Source: Candidatus Binatia bacterium
Lineage (GTDB): Bacteria > Desulfobacterota > Binatia > UBA12015
Reading direction: 5' to 3'
Length of the DNA: 64,000 nucleotides
Assembly (NCBI GenBank): GCA_029243485.1
Contig: JAQWRY010000086.1
Coordinates: 699,517 to 763,516 of the forward strand
In this document: one piece after another, positions 18,542 to 26,352 of the stretch
Layout of the letters: each line of letters starts with the position of its first letter
Numbering within the stretch: position 1 is the first letter of the stretch
Translations under genes and position numbers: made by a program
The notes under the pieces: model-generated
Seen by the model: the letters and a program-made list of their open reading frames with translations, nothing else
Databases searched by the model: none
Told to the model about the DNA's origin: nothing

Positions 18542-18880
18542 CTAGTGGTGCCAACGCTCGGCCATCTGCGCGAGCTCGACCCGTCGCTCGGGGGTGAGGC
18601 CGCCGGCGACGTCAGCCAACGACGTGAGGATCTGCTCGGAGGCGACCGTCATGTCCGCGAGCTTCTCCGCCCGCACTGTTTCGAGCGCGGCGCGGTCGGC
18701 GTCGGCGCCTGTGATCGCCGCGACGAATTGCTCGGCCGGGACCCGGCCGATGAGGCTCAGGACGAGCCACTTCGGGCCGCCCGATGCGCCGAGGAGAGTG
18801 GAGTACGTGTTCGGGTCGAAGCCACCGTCTCGCAATCGGGAAAGGGCCCCGCGTGCAGCACGGATCGTCAGCTTGGAAGG
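18542..18880 (-). pseudogene. Patatin-like N-terminus fused to a CpxP/Spy-like C-terminus
   Basis: One open frame contains two unrelated pieces. The first part (18745-18880) reads SKLTIRAARGALSRLRDGG then LLGASGGPKWLVLS, the N-terminal strand and GxSGG nucleophile region of a patatin-like phospholipase. From about residue RVPAEQF (18742 down) it changes to an amphipathic helical segment ending LTPERRVELAQMAERWHH, like the C-terminus of Spy/CpxP periplasmic chaperones. CpxP-like genes often precede a regulator-kinase pair, exactly the order here, so the second half is probably in its native place. A deletion of perhaps 1 kb joined them. No convincing start codon is visible. Confidence 0.5.
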
Positions 18881-18942
18881 CGTCGGAGGTCCGAGACAAC
18901 ACGAAGCGCGCCTCGTGTTCCCCTCGCCGCCCTCGATCGACC

Positions 18943-19797
18943 TCAGAGGTCGTGAGTGGGGTGCTTCAGAGTGAGTCCGAGGCGTTCTTTCATACGAGTG
19001 TTCACCACCCGCTTTCCGCGCGCGGTTCGAGAGTCGGCAGGTTCTGCCCACTTGGGCTCGGGGGCGCCGGTGGCGGCCGCGATTGCGGCGACGACCTCGC
19101 GGCGGGTCCGGTGGTCGTCGTCGCAGACGTGGATCACTCCACGGTCCGATGCCGGGAGACCCATGGCAGCCAGGACCGCGCCCGCGGCATCATCGAGATG
19201 GATGAGATTCGTGGCCTCGAGTCCGTCGCCCGGGCGTACGAGGTCCGGGTCGCGTACTCGGTAGATCCGTTCGAGTTCGCGACCGGGCCCATATAGCCCG
19301 GCGAGCCGCAGCAGGGTCCAAGGAGTGTCCGAGTCGGAGAGGCCGTCTCGAAGCGCAGCTTCGGCCTCACGTTGCACGCGCCCCCGGGGGTTCTCCGGCC
19401 AATCCTCGGAGGTTTCGTCGATCCATCCGTCGTGCGCTGAGAGCGCGGACGTCGACGAGGTGTAGATCACGCGCTCGAGTGGCAGCGCGCTGCAGGCGCG
19501 AGCGATCGACTTCGCACCTTCGACGTAGAGGCGTCCTCGATCTTGGTCGCCGGACGGGGCGTAGCAGAACACGGCGACGTCGATGTCGCGCAGAAGCGAT
19601 TGAAGACGAGACGCGCTGTCACTTACAATGTCGAATCCGACTACCTCGACACCATCCGGGTGGGGTCCAGCGGCGCGCCACTCGCCCGAGCGCGTCGTCG
19701 CGATCGCGGAGAAGCCGGCGTCGGCGGCTCTTCGGGCGATTTCGGCGCCGAGCCAGCCCGCGCCGACCACTGCCATTTTTTTGTTGGACTTCGTCAC
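18943..19797 (-). CDS. NAD(P)-dependent epimerase/dehydratase (extended SDR)
   Basis: A 284-residue Rossmann-fold protein. The nucleotide-binding motif is MAVVGAGWLGAEIARR (a GxGxxG form), the strand RVIYTSSTSALS carries the SDR catalytic Ser region, and RLAGLYGPGRELERI with HLDDAAGAVLAAM matches atypical extended SDRs such as the YeeZ/NAD-dependent epimerase group. The classical YxxxK is not clear, so it may be a non-classical reductase. The GTG start at 19797 overlaps the stop of the preceding broken small gene (GTGA), and both follow the molybdopterin oxidoreductase on the same strand, suggesting a shared transcript. Confidence 0.85.
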   Translation of the reverse strand: MTKSNKKMAVVGAGWLGAEIARRAADAGFSAIATTRSGEWRAAGPHPDGVEVVGFDIVSDSASRLQSLLRDIDVAVFCYAPSGDQDRGRLYVEGAKSIARACSALPLERVIYTSSTSALSAHDGWIDETSEDWPENPRGRVQREAEAALRDGLSDSDTPWTLLRLAGLYGPGRELERIYRVRDPDLVRPGDGLEATNLIHLDDAAGAVLAAMGLPASDRGVIHVCDDDHRTRREVVAAIAAATGAPEPKWAEPADSRTARGKRVVNTRMKERLGLTLKHPTHDL

Positions 19798-20092
19798 CTC
19801 GGGTTCGCCTCTCGTCGAACCGTACCCGAGATCATCTTCGGAACGCACGTGCACACTCCGGTGGGTATCGGGCGCAGACGAGGGGGGGGTGGTGCATCGA
19901 CGACCGGCTTGGCACGGGGAACGCCGATGATTTTGAACAGATCGCACTGGTCCTTGGTTCGGACCGGCCGAACATGGGCCCGACCGCGCCAGAGCTCGCT
20001 GACGAGAGGCCCCACGGGTCATGGGCCATGACGAGTACTTCGACAGAGAACCGGTGAGGAATCGCTGCCGCCGTCAGCTCGTCGGGAGCCAT
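19794..20092 (-). pseudogene. Small unrecognised gene, probably frame-disrupted
   Basis: It starts at the ATG at 20092, 15 bases after the stop of the molybdopterin oxidoreductase, as MAPDELTAAAIPHRFSVEVL. A neighbouring frame carries the likely end (GPLVSELWRGRAHVRPVRT onward) to a TGA overlapping the SDR start. The tight spacing at both ends suggests a real operon gene of about 95 residues, broken near 20015. A run of eight cytosines near 19886 is another possible error point. No family is recognised. Confidence 0.3.
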
Positions 20093-20107
20093 CTTGAGTC
20101 AAGCTCC
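20089..20107. repeat. Single copy of the CATCTTGxGTCAxGCTCC repeat
   Basis: The 18 bases 20090-20107 match 26296-26313 at 16 of 18 positions. Both copies are followed by TAG on the plus strand. Here the repeat sits at the stop codon of the molybdopterin oxidoreductase, between it and the next gene. It is half of the inverted-repeat element at 26254-26313. Confidence 0.5.
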
Positions 20108-22359
20108 TAGATCGCTTCGACTTGGATAGGGATCCCGTTCAGTACCGCGTTGCCGGAGTGCGCGTCTACCTGTGCCTCGTCGGTGAGGTCGTTTGAAGAG
20201 ACACCGGCATTCGCACGGGCGACGCCCAATCGAGTCTTCGTGTCGTCATGCCCCCAGCCGTGGGGGAGGCTCATCACGCCCGGCATCACGCTGTCGGTGA
20301 CCTCGACCGGCGCGTCGACGCTGCCGGTTCGAGAGGAGACGCGTGCGTTCTTTCCGTCGGCGAGGCCGAGCCGCGCGGCATCTTCGGGATGGACGTGCAG
20401 GGTGCAGCGCGCGCGACCGGACACGAGCCCGGGGATGTTGTGCATCCACGAGTTGTTGGAGCGCAGGTCGCGCCGACCGACGAGGACGAGACTGGCCGAG
20501 GTTTTCTCGGCGTCGAGTCGCGCACGAACCCGGTCGAGATCGGCGACCAACGGCTCGGGGGTGAGCTCAATCTTCCCGGACGGCGTCTGCAGGGCCTCCG
20601 GAAGTCGCTGGCCGAGCGGGCCCAGATCGACCGCGTGGCCAGAGACCGCGAGCGTCGCAAGGTTGAGTCCGCCGGGATTCGAGCCGAAGGCGTCGCCGTA
20701 GACTCCGGTGCGCAATTGGAGGTCCAGCATGCGCTCAGGACCGCGGTAGCGAGACGTCTGTCGGCGGATGTCGTCGGCGTCGCGTCCGTGGATCGGAGAG
20801 TACTCGTTGGCGACGGCTTTCTGGAGAATCTGTTCGAAGACGAAGTCGTCGAGCGCGTCGATGTCCGCGTTCGGTCCCTGTCCGGTCACGATGCCGGCGA
20901 GGCGCAGAAGGATGCGCCACTCCTCCATCTGGCCCTCGGGCACGTCGAAGATCGGTGGCGAGAAGCGCGCGAAGTTCCGCACGGCGAGCTGCGTGAACGC
21001 GAGAGGGTAGTGGGGTTGTTCAAGAGGCGACAGTCCCGGAAGAACGACGTCGGCGTGGCGCGTCGTCTCGTTCAGATAAATATCGACACTCACCATGAAC
21101 TCGAGGCTCTCGAGGGCCTTCTTCAGGCGTGCGCCGTTCGGCGTGCTCAGAACCGGGTTGCCGCAGATGGTGATCAGGGCGCGGATTTGGCCGTCCCCGG
21201 GTGTTTCGATTTCCTCGGAGAGGCACGCAACCGGCAGCTCGCCGCAGGCCTCGGGAAGGTTGCGCACGCGACTGCGAAAACGGCCGAGGCGCATTCCGCG
21301 CCCGGTTCCCGGCTTGCTCTGCGCGTTTGCGGCACCGATCGCCGCCTTCGTGAACAGCGCGCCTCCCGCGCGATCGAGATTGCCCGTGAGTACGTTCACG
21401 ACATCGACGAGCCAACTGGTGGTCGTACCGAATTCCTGGGTGCACGTGCCGATCCGCGCATACACCGACGAGGTTTGTGCCTCGGAAAGCTCGCGTGCGA
21501 GTCGTCGAATCTCGTCGGCCTCGATGCCGCAGACGTCGGCCACCGTCTCCGGCGAATAGTCGCGGACGAGCCCGCCGATCTGGTCGAGGCCGTTGCACAT
21601 CTCGGCGAGGCGACCCGGTGCCGCACGTTCTTCGGTGAGCAGGGTGTGAATCACACCGAGCAGGAAGAAGACATCGCGCCCGGGTCGAATGAAGTGGTGC
21701 TCGTCGGCGGCTTCGGCGGTTCGCGTGCGGCGCGGGTCGAAGACCACGATCTTGCCGCCCCGTTCTCGGATCTTCCGTAGGCGCCCCTTCATGTCCGGAG
21801 CGGTCATCAGACTGCCGTTGGATACGAGCGGGTTTCCCCCGAGGATCCACAGGTGGTCGGTGTGGTCGACGTCGGGGATGGGGACCGAGAGGCTCCCACC
21901 GAACATCAGGCCCGACGAAACCTGCTTCGGCATCTGGTCGACGGTACTCGCGCTGTAGAGGTTGTGTGTCGCGAGCCCCTTCAGAAGCACGCGTCCGTAA
22001 AGCCCGTGGCCGACGTGGTGTGCGGACGGATTGCCCAGATAAGCCGCGACCGCGTCACGGCCGTGCTCGTCCGCGATTCGAGGCAGGTTGCGATCGATCT
22101 CGGCGAAAGCTTCGTCCCACGTCGCTTCGACGTGCTGGCCGTCTCGTTTTATGAGGGGACTACGGAGTCGGTCCGGGTCGGCATCGAGTGCGCCGATGGC
22201 CGCGCCCTTGGGGCAGATGAAGCCGTTGCTGAACGGGTCGCCTTCGTCTCCGCGAACCGAGACGACTGCGCGTCCACGTGTCTTGATCTCGAGATTGCAG
22301 CAGGCCTCGCAGAGCGGGCACGTGTGGAAGTGGGTGGACTCCGTGTCGGTGGTGCTCAC
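20107..22359 (-). CDS. Molybdopterin-dependent oxidoreductase (DMSO reductase family)
   Basis: A 750-residue enzyme of the Mo/W-bisMGD family. The N-terminal [4Fe-4S] motif is C14-x2-C17-x3-C21-x27-C49 (HTCPLCEACCNL and GFICPKG). The cofactor-binding domains follow, with WILGGNPLVSNGSL, GKIVVFDPRRTRTAE and RALITICGNPVLSTPN, and the C-terminal molydopterin dinucleotide domain includes MSLPHGWGHDD. No Tat signal is seen, so it acts in the cytosol. The group includes formate-dehydrogenase-like and hydroxylating enzymes; the substrate is unknown. The start overlaps the stop of the CitE-like lyase by four bases. Cofactor synthesis genes (moeA pair) are 13 kb away. The position after Cys in the active-site domain cannot be judged by eye. 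Confidence 0.9.
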   Translation of the reverse strand: MSTTDTESTHFHTCPLCEACCNLEIKTRGRAVVSVRGDEGDPFSNGFICPKGAAIGALDADPDRLRSPLIKRDGQHVEATWDEAFAEIDRNLPRIADEHGRDAVAAYLGNPSAHHVGHGLYGRVLLKGLATHNLYSASTVDQMPKQVSSGLMFGGSLSVPIPDVDHTDHLWILGGNPLVSNGSLMTAPDMKGRLRKIRERGGKIVVFDPRRTRTAEAADEHHFIRPGRDVFFLLGVIHTLLTEERAAPGRLAEMCNGLDQIGGLVRDYSPETVADVCGIEADEIRRLARELSEAQTSSVYARIGTCTQEFGTTTSWLVDVVNVLTGNLDRAGGALFTKAAIGAANAQSKPGTGRGMRLGRFRSRVRNLPEACGELPVACLSEEIETPGDGQIRALITICGNPVLSTPNGARLKKALESLEFMVSVDIYLNETTRHADVVLPGLSPLEQPHYPLAFTQLAVRNFARFSPPIFDVPEGQMEEWRILLRLAGIVTGQGPNADIDALDDFVFEQILQKAVANEYSPIHGRDADDIRRQTSRYRGPERMLDLQLRTGVYGDAFGSNPGGLNLATLAVSGHAVDLGPLGQRLPEALQTPSGKIELTPEPLVADLDRVRARLDAEKTSASLVLVGRRDLRSNNSWMHNIPGLVSGRARCTLHVHPEDAARLGLADGKNARVSSRTGSVDAPVEVTDSVMPGVMSLPHGWGHDDTKTRLGVARANAGVSSNDLTDEAQVDAHSGNAVLNGIPIQVEAI

Positions 22360-23282
22360 TGGGTCTTCTCCTTGGCGGCGTTCGCTCGTGCGACCATCTT
22401 GCGTGCTCGGTTGATGTGCGGTGCGTCGACCATCGCACCCTTGTAGACGAAGGCCGCTTGGCCGCGCGCGAAGGCTTCGGTCGCGGCATCGAGAAGCGCG
22501 TTCGCTTCCGTGACCTCTTCTTCGCTCGGAACGAAGACCCGGTTGATCGTCGCGATCTGGTTGGGGTGGATCGCTCCTTTGCCCGTGAAGCCGAGCTCGG
22601 CGGCTTCACGCGCCTCGCGCTCGAGTCCTTCGTCGTCGTGGAAGTCGAAGAACGGCATGTCGAGTGGGTCCATGCCGGTCGCGGCCGCGGCGAGGAGACA
22701 GGCGGATCGTGCGAACGAGAAGACATCGGGTAGGGACCCGTCGTCGTTGCGGCTTCGACGAGCGCCGATCGCGTTGGAGAGATCCTCGCTGGCCCACATC
22801 ATTCCGCAGGAGCGCAGGCTCGCTTGCGCGATGCGGCGAATGTTCAGGATCGCTTCGGGCGTCTCGGTTGCGAGCAGGATGAGGCGCACGGAGCCCCGTG
22901 GGCGGCCGACCATGGCTTCCAGATTGGTGAGAGCCCCGTCGATGAAGCGAATGTCGTCTTCGCTCCGCACCTTCGGGATCATGTAGCCGTCCGGTGCGCC
23001 CCGCATGGTGACGGTCAGGTCGTCGAGTGCGAGCCCGGTCTCGAGCGGGTTGATGCGCACGAGCTTCTCAGCGCCGCAGAAGTCCATCTCGAGAAGGGTC
23101 TCGCGGACGATCTCTCGTGCCTTCGCCTTGTGCGCGGGGACCACGGCATCTTCGAGGTCGAGGACGAGGGAGTCGGCACCTGCGGTCGGTCCCTTGGCGA
23201 GTTTCCTCTCGTCGTCGCCCGGTACCCAGAGGAGCGAGCGGCGAAGCTGCGGTGCGGCGGGTGTCGATTCTTGTGTCGCCAT
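22356..23282 (-). CDS. HpcH/HpaI aldolase, CitE-like C-C lyase
   Basis: A 308-residue TIM-barrel lyase. The start RRSLLWVPGDDERKLAK matches the citrate lyase beta/malyl-CoA lyase group, followed by SLVLDLEDAVVPAHKAKAR (Asp and Glu for magnesium), KLVRINPLET and the CoA-contacting end GFTGKGAIHPNQI. Members cleave or make beta-hydroxyacyl-CoA such as malyl-, citramalyl- or beta-methylmalyl-CoA. The ATG at 23282 has an AGGAGG ribosome site about nine bases before it. The gene leads a minus-strand unit with the molybdopterin oxidoreductase and is divergent from an enoyl-CoA hydratase, so a common acyl-CoA pathway is plausible. Confidence 0.9.
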   Translation of the reverse strand: MATQESTPAAPQLRRSLLWVPGDDERKLAKGPTAGADSLVLDLEDAVVPAHKAKAREIVRETLLEMDFCGAEKLVRINPLETGLALDDLTVTMRGAPDGYMIPKVRSEDDIRFIDGALTNLEAMVGRPRGSVRLILLATETPEAILNIRRIAQASLRSCGMMWASEDLSNAIGARRSRNDDGSLPDVFSFARSACLLAAAATGMDPLDMPFFDFHDDEGLEREAREAAELGFTGKGAIHPNQIATINRVFVPSEEEVTEANALLDAATEAFARGQAAFVYKGAMVDAPHINRARKMVARANAAKEKTQ

Positions 23283-23433
23283 CAGCGAAGGACCTCCTGC
23301 GGGTGGATGAGACGAGGGGTATCGTGGTGCCCATCCCCAGGCAAGCTTGCGCCGCCGGGACCCTTCGGCAAAGCTCCCCCGCGTGCCGCGGCGCTCTCCG
23401 CGGCGTTTTCCAGTGTATTTCGGAGGTGGTGGT

Positions 23434-24282
23434 TTGGAGTATCGGACGATCCAGTACGCCGTCGACGACGCGGTCGCGACGATCACGTTGCACCGCCCCG
23501 ACAAGATGAACGCCTTTACGTCGAGGATGTGTCACGAGTTGCTCGATGCGCTGGATCAGGTCGACGGAGACGATGCCGTCCGCGCGGTGATCGTGACCGG
23601 TTCTGGGCGCGCCTTCTGTGCCGGAGCGGATCTGGGATCGGGCGGCGGTAGCTTCGACAACACCGATCGCGCGAGCAAGCCGACGATCGACACGCACCGT
23701 GACGAGGGCGGCCTTCTCACCCTGCGTATCTATGACTGCAAGAAGCCGATCATCGCGGCGATGAACGGCGCCGCCGTCGGGGTCGGGGTCACCATGACCC
23801 TGCCCATGGACATTCGGATTGGTGTCCCGGGATCCAAGATGGGTTTCGTCTTCGCTCGGCGTGGGATCGTGCCGGAGGCGGCGTCGAGCTGGTTCCTGAC
23901 GCGAGCGGTGGGAATCCAAACCGCGGCGGAGTGGGCTTACACGGGGCGGATTTTTCGCAGTGAGGAGGCGCTCGAAGCAGGCTTGCTCTACAAGGTGGTC
24001 CCGCCCGAGGAGCTGCTGCCGACGGCACGGGGCATCGCCCGGGAGATCGCCGACAACACCGCCCCGGTCTCCGTCGCTCTCACCCGGCAGATGTTCTGGA
24101 AGATGCTCGGTGCGTCGAGTCCGCACGAAGCGCACCTGCTCGACTCGAAGGCCGTGTTCTGGACCGGCCGCCAGCCCGACGCCTACGAGGGCGTTCAGTC
24201 GTTTCTCGAGAAACGTCCGGCCAAGTTCTCGATGAAGCCGAGCACAGGCATGCCGCCGTTCTACCCGTGGTGGAAGGAGTGA
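23434..24282 (+). CDS. Enoyl-CoA hydratase/isomerase family protein
   Basis: A 282-residue crotonase-fold protein. The CoA and oxyanion segments are clear: ITLHRPDKMNAFTSRM, the AFCAGADLGSGGG motif with the CAGAD core, and MNGAAVGVGVTMTLPMDIRI with FARRGIVPEAASSWFL, where the Glu in the last segment fits a hydratase. I prefer the TTG start at 23434 because a GGAGG ribosome site lies seven bases before it; the upstream extension is Arg/Pro-rich. It acts on enoyl-CoA thioesters in the cytosol. It is transcribed away from the CitE-like gene across 151 bases and is followed at once by the cyclase gene. Confidence 0.9.
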   Translation: MEYRTIQYAVDDAVATITLHRPDKMNAFTSRMCHELLDALDQVDGDDAVRAVIVTGSGRAFCAGADLGSGGGSFDNTDRASKPTIDTHRDEGGLLTLRIYDCKKPIIAAMNGAAVGVGVTMTLPMDIRIGVPGSKMGFVFARRGIVPEAASSWFLTRAVGIQTAAEWAYTGRIFRSEEALEAGLLYKVVPPEELLPTARGIAREIADNTAPVSVALTRQMFWKMLGASSPHEAHLLDSKAVFWTGRQPDAYEGVQSFLEKRPAKFSMKPSTGMPPFYPWWKE

Positions 24283-25061
24283 GAGTCGCCGCCGGCTTCT
24301 TCCTGGCGGTGATTGTTCTCGCGCCGTCATCGGACGTGTGGGCGCTCGACGCCTCGAAGGTGGTCGACCTCTCGCACACCTACGACGCGGATACGGTCTA
24401 TTGGCCCACGGACAAAGAAGGCTTCGAGTTCGAGGAGCTGAGCAAGGGCGTCACGCCGGGCGGCTGGTACTACACGGCGAACCGGTTCGCGACGGCTGAG
24501 CACGGGGGCACGCACATCGATGCGCCGGTCCACTTCGCGAAAGGAAAGAAGAGCGTTGACGAGATCGATCTTTCGTCGCTGATCGGACCGCTCGTCGTTC
24601 TCGACGTGACGGACGCCGTGCAGGAGAACGTCGACTACCGGGTGACCATCGCCGACGTCGAGGCGTGGGAGAAGCGCCACGGCGCGATCCCGGACGGCGC
24701 GATCGTCGTCATGCGAAGCGGTTGGGCGAAGCGTTGGCCCGACCGCGCGCAGGTGCTCGGTACTGCGGTCGCCGGCGATACGGAGAACCTGCACTTCCCG
24801 GCGTTCTCGAAGGAGGCCGCTACGTTCCTCATGGAGAAGCGCCGCGTGGGAGCGATCGGAGTGGACACGCCGAGCATCGACTACGGCCCATCGAAGGACT
24901 TCATCGTTCATCAGATCGTGAACGGCTCCGACAAGGCTGGCCTCGAGAATATCGCGAACCTCGAAGCCGTGCCCGATTCCGGCGCGACGATCATTGCATT
25001 GCCCATGAAGATCGGGGGCGGTTCGGGCGCGCCGGTGCGCGTCATTGCGGTTCTCCCCTGA
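24279..25061 (+). CDS. Periplasmic cyclase-family (kynurenine formamidase-like) metal hydrolase
   Basis: A 260-residue protein of the KynB/cyclase family. The metal motif HGGTHIDAPVHF (HxGTHxDxPxH) is present, preceded by VVDLSHTYDADTVYWP and followed by VVMRSGWAKRWPD and IGVDTPSIDYGPS, all family hallmarks. A signal peptide (FFLAVIVLAPSSDVWA) directs it to the periplasm. Members hydrolyse amides or cyclise and open rings, usually with zinc or manganese. The GTG at 24279 overlaps the TGA of the hydratase; GTG codons at 24267 and 24270 are also possible. Coupling to the hydratase suggests a shared catabolic route, inferred only. Confidence 0.85.
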   Translation: MRVAAGFFLAVIVLAPSSDVWALDASKVVDLSHTYDADTVYWPTDKEGFEFEELSKGVTPGGWYYTANRFATAEHGGTHIDAPVHFAKGKKSVDEIDLSSLIGPLVVLDVTDAVQENVDYRVTIADVEAWEKRHGAIPDGAIVVMRSGWAKRWPDRAQVLGTAVAGDTENLHFPAFSKEAATFLMEKRRVGAIGVDTPSIDYGPSKDFIVHQIVNGSDKAGLENIANLEAVPDSGATIIALPMKIGGGSGAPVRVIAVLP

Positions 25062-25085
25062 TCCCTGAACTTAGGAGCTACGAAG

Positions 25086-26012
25086 ATGCGTATTGGAATC
25101 GGAATCGGTGAAATCGGCGGAACGCCCGCGACTGTGGACGGTCTGATCGGCCAGGCGAAGCAGGCGGAGGCGGACGGCTTCGCGAGCGGATGGTTCGCGA
25201 ACATCTTCGGATTCGACGCGATACTCGCGTGCGCGCTCGCGGGCCGTGAAACCAGCACGATCGAGCTGGGGACGGCGGTTACGCCGAGCTATCCGCGCCA
25301 TCCCACGGCGATGGCGCAGCAGGCGATCTCGGCGAATGCCGCGTGCAGCGGCCGGTTCGCGCTCGGCATCGGTCTCTCACACCAGATCGTGATCGAGAAC
25401 ATGCTCGGCCTCTCGTACGCGAAGCCATACAGCCACATGAAGGAGTACGTCGAAGTTCTGAACCCGCTGTTGCGCGGCGAGGCCGTCGGGCATCAGGGCG
25501 ACGAGTTCAAGATCATGGCGCAGATTCAGGTCGCCGGTGCGCCGGCCCCGTCTTTGTTGATCGCGGCGCTCGCGCCGAAGATGCTCGCGCTCGCCGGCCG
25601 GGAGACGGCAGGCACGATTACGTGGATGACGGCGACCAAGACGCTGAAGGATTACACGGTCCCGCGGATCACTGAAGCTGCGGCGGCCGCGGGCCGACCG
25701 GCGCCTCGCGTCGTCTGCGGTCTGCCGATCGCCGTCTGCAACGACCCCAAGGGCGCGAGAGAGAAGGCGGGCAAGGCCTTCGAGATCTACGGCACGTTGC
25801 CGTCCTACCGCGCGATGCTCGACCGCGAGGGGGCTGCAGGGCCGGGCGACGTTGCGATCGTCGGCGACGAAAGCGACGTTGGCGAGCAGCTCGACCGGCT
25901 CGCGGAGGCGGGCGTGACCGACTACCTCGCCGCGCCGTTCTCGGCCGACGGCGCTGGTCCCGAGTCGCTCGAGCGTACGCGTGCGTTCCTGATCAAGCGC
26001 GCGAAGGGGTAG
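25086..26012 (+). CDS. LLM-class (luciferase-like) F420- or FMN-dependent oxidoreductase
   Basis: A 308-residue TIM-barrel protein of the bacterial luciferase superfamily: start MRIGIGIGEIGGTPATVDGL, then IELGTAVTPSYPRHP, SGRFALGIGLSHQIVIENML and the closing DVGEQLDRLAEAGVTDYLAAP. In this subgroup (MSMEG-type TIGR03564-like) coenzyme F420 is usual; FMN cannot be excluded. It transfers hydride to an unknown carbonyl or alkene. The ATG follows TTAGGAG by eight bases. It is 24 bases after the cyclase gene, extending the plus-strand catabolic unit. Confidence 0.85.
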   Translation: MRIGIGIGEIGGTPATVDGLIGQAKQAEADGFASGWFANIFGFDAILACALAGRETSTIELGTAVTPSYPRHPTAMAQQAISANAACSGRFALGIGLSHQIVIENMLGLSYAKPYSHMKEYVEVLNPLLRGEAVGHQGDEFKIMAQIQVAGAPAPSLLIAALAPKMLALAGRETAGTITWMTATKTLKDYTVPRITEAAAAAGRPAPRVVCGLPIAVCNDPKGAREKAGKAFEIYGTLPSYRAMLDREGAAGPGDVAIVGDESDVGEQLDRLAEAGVTDYLAAPFSADGAGPESLERTRAFLIKRAKG

Positions 26013-26028
26013 GGAGGGCGGGCGTCGC

Positions 26029-26103
26029 CTACTTCTTCTTCGCGGGAAGCGACGAAGTGTAGGCGCCGCCTTCGTCGACCCACTGCTTCAGGGCTGCGCG
26101 GTT
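26029..26103 (-). pseudogene. C-terminal relic of a cytochrome-like or heme-binding protein
   Basis: Twenty-four codons on the minus strand read NRAALKQWVDEGGAYTSSLP, then AKKK and a stop. The Q-W-V-D-E-G-G pattern resembles the last helix of c-type cytochrome domains and is like the end of the first gene in the window. No upstream coding sequence continues in frame, so only a tail remains. Confidence 0.25.
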
Positions 26104-26170
26104 CTGAAGCCGGGCGGGGCGATGAGGACCATGAGTCCCCCGTCCTTCATCGTCCCGCAGCACATGTTTT

Positions 26171-26254
26171 GGCGCTCTCGGTCACGCGGCACGGGCGCTC
26201 GGGATCGACCGCACGACGCTGTACCGCACGATGAAGCGCCTCGGCCTCGAGTAG
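26171..26254 (+). pseudogene. Fis-type helix-turn-helix relic of a sigma-54 activator
   Basis: Twenty-seven codons and a TAG stop read GALGHAARALGIDRTTLY then RTMKRLGLE. This is the C-terminal Fis helix-turn-helix of NtrC-type response regulators or activators, where ALGIxRTTLYRxxKRxGL is characteristic. The AAA+ domain and everything upstream are missing. The stop codon abuts the inverted repeat at 26254. Confidence 0.5.
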
Positions 26255-26313
26255 GAGCCTGACCCGAGATGGATCGGTGGCAGGTCGTCGTGAGTCATCT
26301 TGGGTCAGGCTCC
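26254..26313. repeat. REP-like inverted repeat (18-base arms)
   Basis: Arm one, GGAGCCTGACCCGAGATG (26254-26271), and arm two, CATCTTGGGTCAGGCTCC (26296-26313), are reverse complements except for one position that would form a G-U pair in RNA. The loop is 24 bases. A third, single arm lies at 20090-20107. Imperfect copies at gene ends are typical of REP or small non-autonomous elements. It may also terminate transcription. Confidence 0.6.
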
Positions 26314-26352
26314 TAGTGCACGCGTGCGCGGGAGCTAGTAGAGTCCCCGTGT

